Assembly (NCBI GenBank): GCA_001599815.1
Contig: BCIA01000001.1
Coordinates: 434,001 to 498,000 of the forward strand
Length of the DNA stretch: 64,000 nt
Source: Furcasterigmium furcatum
Lineage: Eukaryota > Ascomycota > Sordariomycetes > Glomerellales > Plectosphaerellaceae
Direction of reading: 5' to 3'
Numbering within the stretch: position 1 is the stretch's first letter; each line of letters begins with the position of its first letter. The notes under the pieces were generated by a model. That model was given only the letters and a program-made list of their open reading frames with translations. It had not been told where the DNA came from and did no database searches. Positions 56,601-64,000 of this stretch are shown here, piece by piece. The position numbers and the translations under genes are program-made.

Positions 56601-58703
56601 CGCGACGCCTCCAGAGACCCTATCATCGTCGCGAACCTCATTCTCGCCACCTCTATTGGCTCTTATTCCCAGTCAGGTGACGGCTTTTCTCTGCGGCAAC
56701 CAGATTTCCTGGAGCTCGGCGAGTCTCAATCACGCGTCGTTTTGAGAGATATTCATCAGACAGACTCACTTGTCGCGCCTCCGCCGTCCGACAAGCGCCC
56801 GCCCGCCATCGTCGCATCCAGGTGCAGCCAGCACTGTCATAGCCAAGGCAGTACTATCAACCTTGTGCACGGTACGTATTGTCTTCCCACAGCACGCCGT
56901 GTCACTCCCCCATGGGTACGCTACGTACCCGGTGATGAAGAGGAAGAACCAGAAGAGAGACGGACGGACAGGCGACGACCTGCACGTCCCCTTTCCTTTC
57001 CGTTCCCTTTCTTTTCTTGCAGCCTTATAATCTTGCCACACTGCCACTCTCTTACTCTCACGTCCTCCCCCGCCGGCGCTGCTCTCACGTGTTTCTCTTC
57101 TCCGATGCGACAACGCGCGCGGTTGCGACAACGAGACGCGCTCTCTTCTTCACAGGACAACACCGACTAATACACCAACGTCACAGACCCAGCATTACTT
57201 CCTCACTCCCTCACCCCTCCGCAACAGTCGCGTTTTCTGGGTTCTTTAGTCCCCAAGGTACGTCAGTCAGCCTGCTCTCCTTCTCTCTCGTCATCACCGC
57301 CACTCCGTGCGACGGCTCCCTCCAAGAAGACGACCTTCTGAGGTAGAGTACATCCATACCTGCCTAAACCCCCCAACCCTCCTTTACACGAGTCTCTGCA
57401 ACCACAGAACTGTATGGGCTACGTTCCATGCATGCACCCTTCCTTTTCCATCCCCCGGTCCCCGATACCCGTCACCACGCAACCCACACAGCCTGCTCGC
57501 CCAGTCAACTGGCGTGAGGGCAGCGTGTTCCCAGAGCCTCGGTGAACCCAGTGTGGTCATCGCCGACCGCGCCGCTTCCGAGGTCGTCCTGCAGCTGTTC
57601 CCGTCCATCGGTGCTCCCAGGAGCCAACCACCGTCCCGCAGCCTCATATTTCCCTTTTGCAAAGTTGCAAGGCGCTTATCGTCCTGCCGGCCAGCCAGCC
57701 AGCCTGCCTGGGTTGGGGCTTGCTTGCCGCAGCACCCTGCTGCTGCAGCCGTCCCAGCACGAGGCATGCCCATGCCTGAACCGGGGTTTGGGCTGCCATT
57801 TGGCTTTACGCCACCACCCGTCACAGCAATCGGCTTTCGGCCCTTGGCAGGCTGGCGAGCGCGAGCGGCGAGACCTGGCGTATGCTTCTGCCGTCATCTG
57901 CGTCAGGGTTGCTGCCAGCTCATCAACCACCCGGAGCGCCGCCGCCAGCGGGAGGACCAGCGTTCCCCCACCATCTTTCCCCCCCATATCCTTACTAGTT
58001 GCGTTCCATTTCCACGCCCTGATGGACATGGTGCTGACATCCCACCGTTCACAGACTCGAGACACACAGAAGCAGTTCGCATTGGCACGACTGCTTGTTC
58101 TTCTCCGCGCCTCTAATCCCCCGCCAAGCAAGGCCAGCGAACTCGCGCTCAGCACTTCGACTCGACGGCCTCCAACGTCCCGCCGGTCGCAGCCCTCATC
58201 CCGACCGCCTGTCAACCCAAGCCATCCTCACGTGGCTGTCGTACTGCTCAACGGGCTCAGCCACCCACCACGTCCGCCCCGCGCATCTCGCACATCAGCT
58301 TGCATATGCCGTGGTCGGTCACCCGTACTGCGCGCTTTACCAGATCCACGACTGCCAGCGCATCCCCGCATACCCAATAGATTGAGCTGCCCAGCACCCA
58401 ACTGGCAACTCGCCCTGGCCCAAGTGACGACAGGCTCTGAAACGCGTCTGCCCAACTCGACCCAAACAGGAGGGGCGATTTATATGGTCCCGACGTGCAC
58501 GGCGAATTCTCACGCTCTTCATTCGCCGTTCAACACTGGATTCCCGCGAATCTAGTCCACCCATCATTGTCGCGACAAAGCTTCCCCCCAGGATAACACG
58601 CCCCCCTTACCCCATTGGTGCCATCGACGTCGCGACGAAGCTTCTTACGACTTCATCGCGTTCCCTGGCATAGCGACTCCCGTTCCACAAGCGCATTTCG
58701 ATT
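50644..58703. other. 8 kb gene-poor region and HapB leader
   Basis: No convincing gene is visible. At 51059-51089 there is a G-rich tandem run. In 51.2-55.7 kb open frames are short and overlap on both strands without domains. From about 55.8 kb the plus strand turns into a long C/T-rich stretch with several small upstream open frames and GTACGT-type donors near 56869 and 57259. This is consistent with a long, perhaps spliced, 5' leader of the HapB gene. A perfect 7 bp inverted repeat lies at 56914-56930. Confidence 0.45.
51059..51089 (+). repeat. G-rich tandem run (possible G-quadruplex)
   Basis: A GGTGGGA-type unit of 7 bp repeats about three times between GGGGG runs. This gives five G-tracts of at least three, enough to form a quadruplex. 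It lies about 420 bp upstream of the unnamed minus-strand gene. Confidence 0.8.
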
Positions 58704-59621
58704 ATGATGGAATACGCACAATATCCTCAGCAAGCACAGAACGCACATTCGCAGGGAGGATACACGGGCGCCCCAAACAACATCACCTCGCCGACGAATC
58801 ACAGCATTCACCCTCACGGCGTGCAGTCATCTCCGATTCTCTCGTCCCAGCAACAGCAGCCAGCCCCGGGACAGAACCCCAACATGTATAATCCCCAGTA
58901 CAATGTCCCGCACTACGCCATGCCCGGCATCCAGGCCGCGGCCATGGCGGCCACAGCCGCGGCGTCCGGACAGTCGAACTACCCTTACATCCCCCAAGAC
59001 CCTAACATGTCCCAAACGTCGCCGCGCATGGGTGGAAAGAAGGATGTTAGAGGACCCCGATCTCCGCAGATGAACGTCGGCGGCCAGAGGAGGATGAGCC
59101 AAGTGACGAGTCCCGGCGTCCCCAACCCGGCGCAGAGCATGATGAGCCACGTTGCAAGGCCGGGCGTCGCACCCCCGCAAATGGCCCAGGCGCCGGGCAT
59201 GCCGCATCCTCAGTCTCCCGAGATGGCCGCCGGCGGCGTGGAGGAGTCTCCCCTCTACGTCAACGCGAAGCAGTTCCATCGCATCCTCAAGCGACGCGTG
59301 GCACGCCAGAAGCTGGAGGAGCAGCTCAGGCTGACCTCCAAGGGCCGGAAACCCTATCTCCACGAATCGAGGCACAATCACGCCATGCGAAGACCCCGCG
59401 GGCCTGGCGGTCGCTTCCTCACCGCCGACGAGGTGGCCGAGATTGAACGAAACAAGACCTCGCAGGGCTCTGGCGATATGTCTATCAAGGACGAGCTGTC
59501 GGGCGCAAAGACGGGCGATAAGCGCAAGTCTGAGGCGGACGGCGGCGGTTCCAACAAAAAGTCCAAGGCGAGCCAGCCCGATAGTGCCGAGGAAGAGGAC
59601 GACGACGAGGACGAGGGTTAG
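58704..59621 (+). CDS. hapB: CCAAT-binding factor subunit HapB/NF-YA
   Basis: This single exon encodes 305 residues. The NF-YA core spans about residues 181-245. The subunit-association helix is ESPLYVNAKQFHRILKRRVA, and the DNA-contact part reads KPYLHESRHNHAMRRPRGPGG. HapB joins the histone-fold subunits HapC and HapE to bind CCAAT boxes, and in moulds works with HapX in iron control. Residues 1-180 are Gln/Pro/Ala-rich, as expected of an activation region. The C-terminus is Asp/Glu-rich after a KRKSEADGGG NLS-like run. Aspergillus hapB has introns near its start, but here one frame covers all of it, including two adjacent ATGs at 58704 and 58707. A long 5' leader precedes it. Confidence 0.95.
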   Translation: MMEYAQYPQQAQNAHSQGGYTGAPNNITSPTNHSIHPHGVQSSPILSSQQQQPAPGQNPNMYNPQYNVPHYAMPGIQAAAMAATAAASGQSNYPYIPQDPNMSQTSPRMGGKKDVRGPRSPQMNVGGQRRMSQVTSPGVPNPAQSMMSHVARPGVAPPQMAQAPGMPHPQSPEMAAGGVEESPLYVNAKQFHRILKRRVARQKLEEQLRLTSKGRKPYLHESRHNHAMRRPRGPGGRFLTADEVAEIERNKTSQGSGDMSIKDELSGAKTGDKRKSEADGGGSNKKSKASQPDSAEEEDDDEDEG

Positions 59622-60993
59622 CAGCTCGGATGTTTACAGACAGACCCACGCACATAACCCTCTCTCTTTTGTCAGCGGTTACGAAGTCATGATAACAGGG
59701 ACGGCCAGTCCCTGGCCGCAGGCTCCTCCGGGTCTCGGCAAGGGGGGGATTACATTTGGCGGCCAGCAGCATCGGCGGCGTGCATAGGAAGGGACGCCAC
59801 CGAGTGTGTTTATACTCTGGGTTCAGGATGGACGGACGGGATTTCTCCAGGTGGAAGGCCGGATACACAGGACTAGCCTCTCGGCTACGGCTCGGGCTGC
59901 CCAGGAGTGGTGGTGACAGGTGATTTTGTTCGGGACTGCTTGGTTTCTTCTTCTTCTCTTCTCTTCTCTTCTCTTTAATTACAGCTTACCGACTGGCAAC
60001 AGCATCACTAGTCATCGTATGGAGGGCTGGTGTTGGTGGGAATGGAGGGACAGAATGCATGGACGACACGAAATGACGGATACCCCTTTTGTTCTCAAAG
60101 TTGTTACAACCCCCTTTTTTGTTGCTCTTGTTTCTTTTGTTTACAATGACCGGTCCTCTCCGCTGTCGAAGCCCCTCCGCGGAGCTCGGCAGCGACGAAA
60201 GCAACAAACAAGCAAGCCACTTGGTCTGGGCACCGTGGCGGAAGAGAAAAAGCAGCAGAAAACTATCAAAAAGAGGACGGCGCTCCGAGGAAGACGGGAC
60301 GATGGGATGGTTCACAGAACACACTGCAAAGGTACATAGCTGGATGCAATCCACAAACAAAGCGGAGAGAGATAGACTCGATACTGGCAATCCGTCGCCG
60401 GATGGTGTTTACTACTTGACCACTCAATATATCATACAACTTGAAGAAGCTGGCCTTGCCGTCCGTGATGCGTAGACATTTCCCAGTCGAGAGGTGGTTA
60501 GTCCAAGCCCGGCCACATAGCGAGTTTAACTCCTCTGAGCGACTGAAGCCGAGGAACCAATGAATCCGGGTGCTCGAACCCAGCTGGTGCCGCCGTTGAT
60601 GGGGAACAAACGAAGCTCGGCCATCTGGGGACGGGCGGACCCCTGCGGCTAACAAGACCCGTGACCCGCACCCACAGTTGGTGAGTCCTTGACTTATGAG
60701 AGGCAGTGGACCTCGGCATGTCGTCAGCAAGCCCGGGACACCAATTCCTCCCCCGCGTCAAGCACCGAATTGCCGTTCCTGGGGAAATACGGCCAGCCGA
60801 AACCCTCCAGGGTGCGACATGTAAAGCACTCGAAATCCTCCAAGTTGGCGACAGCGGTGGAGGAGCCAGTTGTGTACCAATTTTTTTTCCTTCGACAAGT
60901 CCCTTGCCTGCCAGTAGACTCGGAAGCAGACAGACAGCTTCTCGACCCTCACAGCAATTGCCCTTGGTATCCGTCCCCGGACATCCTGTCGCC
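59622..60993. other. intergenic, HapB 3' end to kinase promoter
   Basis: This 1.4 kb holds the HapB 3' region with a CT pentanucleotide repeat, then a promoter for the kinase-fold gene. A motif resembling a T-loop at 60563-60580 lacks a matching tRNA body. No gene is supported. Confidence 0.45.
59947..59975 (+). repeat. TCTTC microsatellite
   Basis: About five copies of a TTCTC/TCTTC pentamer lie in the presumed 3' untranslated region of HapB. Confidence 0.85.
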
Positions 60994-62219
60994 ATGGCCG
61001 GTCGCGTGCGGCAACCAATCGACCAAAAGTCACTGGAGAGATACATTGAGCAGAATGTCCCGGAGATCAAGGTCCCGATCCAGATGAAGCAGGTACGCTA
61101 CCACCATCAACACCATCTCTCATTGCATGCGCATCACTAATTCCCCCATCCACAGTTCGGCTTCGGCCAGTCGAACCCGACATACCAGCTCACCGCCTCG
61201 GACGGTCAGCGCTTCGTGATGCGCAAGAAGCCGCCCGGCAAGCTCCTCTCCAAGACGGCGCACAAGGTCGAGCGCGAGTACCGCATCATCCACGCGCTCG
61301 AGAAGACGGACGTCCCCGTCCCCAAGGCGTACTGCCTGTGCGAGGACGACTCGGTCATCGGCACGCCGTTCTACATCATGGAGTTCCTCGACGGGCGCAT
61401 CCTCGAGGACCCCGCCATGCCGGGCATCGGGGCCGACGAGCGCACGGCGCTGTGGCACGCCGCCGTCGACACCCTCGCGAAGCTGCATCGTGTGCGGCCC
61501 GCGGACGTCGGGCTCGAGTCCTTTGGGCGGCCCACCGGGTTTTACGACCGTCAGCTGAAGACCTGGGGCACTATCTGCGCCAGCCAGGCTGCCGCCGTGG
61601 ACGTGGAGACCGGCGAGCCCGTGGGCGACCTGCCGCATTTCAAGGAGATGGTGGCCTTCTTCCAGGACCAGAAGAGGCAGCCGCGGGACCGCGGGGGTCT
61701 GATGCACGGGGACTACAAGATTGATAACCTTGTATTCCACAAGACGGAGCCGAGGGTGATCGGGATCCTAGAGTGAGTACACCCCCTTCTTCCACCGCAT
61801 CGCCGGACACGCGCTGACATGGATTTTGTTGTAGCTGGGAAATGTCTACGGTCGGCCATCCCCTGGCGGACCTGTGCAACTTTGTCAACCCCTTCATCAC
61901 GGCGACAGCTTCCGGCACGAATCCGCATCAGGGCTTCCTGCCCGGTGCCACGCCGGGGTTGCCGGGCGTCGCCCAGGTAGTGAAGTGGTATACGGAGGTG
62001 TCGGGGTACGATCCGACGCCGGAGCTCAACTGGGGCATGGCCTTTAGTCTGTTCAGGCTGTCGGCCATCTGTCAGGGAATCGCCGCGCGGTACGCAAAGC
62101 GACAGGCGAGCAGTGAGCAGGCCAAGTCGTATGCCGTCACGAGAGGACCGTTGGCCGAGTTCGCATGGTCTCTGGTGCAAAAGGCAAAGGCAGGGAAGGA
62201 TCCGTTGGCTAAACTGTAG
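60994..62219 (+). CDS. aminoglycoside phosphotransferase-fold kinase (ACAD10/11-like)
   Basis: Three exons, 60994-61092, 61156-61772 and 61835-62219, give 366 residues. The protein is an APH/choline-kinase-like fold: nucleotide lobe FGFGQSNPTYQLT then FVMRKKPPGKLL, and hinge FYIMEFLDGRIL. Its catalytic loop has His217 and Asp219 in MHGDYKIDN. The metal-binding loop, split by the second intron, reads ILDWEMSTVGHP (Asp239). This pattern is closest to the kinase domain fused to acyl-CoA dehydrogenases in animal ACAD10/11, which phosphorylate 4-hydroxy fatty acyl-CoA. In this gene there is no dehydrogenase part. The substrate is unknown. There is no targeting signal in the first 20 residues that I can point to. 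Confidence 0.85.
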
Positions 62220-62609
62220 AGGAATACATGTCTGGAGTATCATGGTGTCGGATAACCTGGGAGTACAAATAGACTTGGGAATGCACCCTGATCTAACTAC
62301 CTTGAATCCTTACCTTGACACATGGATGGTGAAGACGTTTATTCGAGTTCAGGGGTTCGGTTCCAATATTCAGGTTCGCCATAGAAGCCAAGGCAAAGAG
62401 GTGGGGCGCATGTGGCTTGGGCGCATTTATTTCCCGGTCTCCACGGCAACGCGCCACAACACGTCCATTTCAACATCAACACCACTTTAACACTCATCGA
62501 TCCCCCCCATTTCGGTCGCATCCCTGAGCGTCACAAACACCGACAACACGCGCCAGCATCTCCATCCCCTCACAGGAGACGTGGGACTCGTCCCGAATCA
62601 GCACTAACC
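62220..62609. other. intergenic, kinase 3' end to BUB1 promoter
   Basis: This 390 bp holds the 3' end of the kinase-fold gene and the BUB1 promoter. A CAACGCGCC sequence near 62449 resembles the ACGCG core of MCB sites, which is weak evidence for cell-cycle control. Confidence 0.4.
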
Positions 62610-64000
62610 ATGGCAGCCTCCGACGACCTGATCAACTTCGACATCATCGAAGCACAAAAGGAAAACATCCAAGCCCTCCCCAGCGGGCGGTCGGCGAAGA
62701 AGCTTGCAGAGGCCTTCTCCCCATCGCCGCTCCAGAGACTATCGACTCCCACGTCGGGCGGCAGCAAAAGCGTCAACGACTGCATCCGCGCAGAGTACGA
62801 GGCTGAGGTCGCCAGCCTTTCCGAGTCTGACGACCCCCTCGACGTCTTCGACAGATACGTCCGATGGACTTTCGACGCATACCCCTCGGCGCAAGCCACG
62901 CCCCAGTCCCAGCTTCACACGCTCCTGGAGCGCGCGACTAAAACCTTCACCAACTCGGCCCAGTACAAGAACGACCCCAGATACCTGAAGCTGTGGATGC
63001 TCTACATCCAGTTCTTCGCCGACACGCCCCGTGAGACCTTTCTCTTCCTCTCTCGCCACAGCATCGGCGAGGGCCTCGCCCTGTTCTACGAAGAGTATGC
63101 CGCTTGGCTCGAAGGCGCTGGCCGCTGGGCGCAGGCAGAGGAAGTGTACAAGCTCGGCATCGAGCGCGACGCGAAGCCCCAGCAGCGGCTGTTGCGCAAG
63201 TTCAAGGAGTTTGAGGATAGGAGGGCACAGCAGGCCGACATCACCGACGAGCCGTCTTCCCCGGCGCTGCCCACGGTCCGACCAGCGTTGGCTGCCAAGG
63301 TCGACCCTTACGCCGCTGCCCGCGCCGCGGCGGCAGCGGCAGCAGACCCCCAAGGCCCGCGACCCAGTCATGGAGTCGGCGGTGCGACAGCCAAGCCGGG
63401 CAAAGCCAAGATGTCCATCTTCTCAGACGCCACCCCCTCGGCACCGGCATTATCAGCGCGGGACAGCAGCTCGAAGGGCTGGGATACGATCGACTCCCTG
63501 GCCAACCGGAAGAAGGAGAACGTGATGGAGCCGAAGCCGTGGGTCGGCGAGACGCTGAAGGCGGGAGGAAAGAAGAGCGCTGCGCCCAAGATGCAGATCT
63601 TCAAGGATACGGTACGTCTGCTTTTTCGCTTACCCCCGCCCCCTTCTAGCCCATGTGTTGATGAATTTCAGGACTAATGGATGGCTTTTGGCGTTTATGT
63701 ATTTACAGTCCAAGAAGGCACAGTCGCAGTTAGCAAAGTCGCACATCACCTTGGAGCCCTCGAGTAACCAGGTCATCGTGAACAGCGTGAGCGGCAAGAG
63801 AGAGCGCGTCTTCGTGAACCTCGAGGCCATCTATCCCTCCCCCGAGGAGCCGGGCTCCGAGCTCAGCTTTGAGGAGGTGTGGGCGATGACCAGGGGTTGG
63901 TTGGAGCAGTCGTGGGATGATGGTCCCGTTTCGGACATGGATAACCTGGGCCACATGGTGGCCGAGAAGCTCGTCGTTCACACGGAGACTGTGTCGCTCG
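62610..64000 (+). CDS. bub1: spindle checkpoint kinase Bub1/Mad3 (5' part)
   Basis: Exon 1 is 62610-63611 (334 residues) and exon 2 starts at 63709 and runs past the right edge. The first exon carries a KEN box (AQKENIQ, Lys17-Asn19). Then comes the TPR-like Mad3/Bub1 homology region, about residues 75-210: VRWTFDAYPS, then DPRYLKLWMLYIQFFADTP, then GLALFYEEYAAWLE. A second KEN motif lies at 302-304, followed by EPKPW. Exon 2 begins SKKAQSQLAK and includes VWAMTRGWLEQSWDD. The kinase domain, if present, is beyond the window, so this may be a full Bub1 or a Mad3-like protein. The ATG at 62610 is used because it puts the KEN box at the usual distance. The gene is partial at its 3' end. Confidence 0.93.

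Noticed and set aside
55767..57170. 467-codon open frame in front of HapB
   Set aside because: It is Pro/Ser/Arg-rich in keeping with the C/T-rich strand, overlaps other open frames in all frames and has no domain. It is more likely part of a leader.
60555..60590. second GGTTCGA-type sequence (minus strand)
   Set aside because: A short stem exists but the loop is eight bases, and no tRNA body precedes it.

Overview
The window is nuclear DNA of a filamentous ascomycete (Pezizomycotina, most likely a Sordariomycete). The signs are GC-rich codon use, short GT-AG introns of about 49-90 bp with CTAAC/CTGAC branch sites, long pyrimidine-rich 5' leaders, and single-copy genes typical of mould genomes. 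I can support 21 protein-coding loci, one of them cut by the right edge and one carrying an apparent frameshift. I found no tRNA, rRNA, spliceosomal snRNA, transposon, CRISPR array or cluster of biosynthetic genes. Exon joins were worked out by hand from splice signals and reading phase. Family names rest on recognised motifs, not on searches.

Layout. 0.8-4 kb: a small Rsa3-like ribosome-assembly protein and a YTP1-like membrane protein. 7-17 kb: a fucosyltransferase-like type II membrane protein, a conserved Lys/Arg-rich protein with a SANT-like block and a roughly 2 kb leader, and a BTB/POZ protein. 19-30 kb: methionine synthase MetE/Met6, an Old Yellow Enzyme, pyroglutamyl peptidase, an MBD4-type mismatch glycosylase, and splicing factor SF3B6. 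31-38 kb: ER cargo receptor Erv29/SURF4 (with a 280-N assembly gap lying inside an intron), a frameshifted F-box gene, and a membrane-anchored cupredoxin. 39-50 kb: U2AF large subunit, ribosomal protein S13 (uS15), the Dpy-30/Sdc1 subunit of COMPASS, the repair nuclease FAN1, and a conserved protein of unknown function. 50.6-58.7 kb: an 8 kb stretch without a convincing gene. 58.7-64 kb: HapB/NF-YA, an aminoglycoside-phosphotransferase-fold kinase, and the start of the checkpoint kinase Bub1/Mad3.

The genes are mostly housekeeping and do not form a pathway. Some functions recur: branch-site and 3' splice-site recognition (SF3B6, U2AF), genome maintenance (MBD4-like, FAN1, Bub1), chromatin and transcription (Sdc1, HapB), and secretion or surface functions (Erv29, the fucosyltransferase-like protein, the cupredoxin). 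Two divergent intergenic regions carry E2F/MBF-like CGCG elements: paired copies between Sdc1 and FAN1, and two nested palindromes about 2.1 kb upstream of the SANT-like gene. I saw no clear new multi-gene system. The best leads are those regulatory elements, two conserved proteins of unknown function, the frameshifted F-box gene, and the long gene-free leader region in front of HapB.
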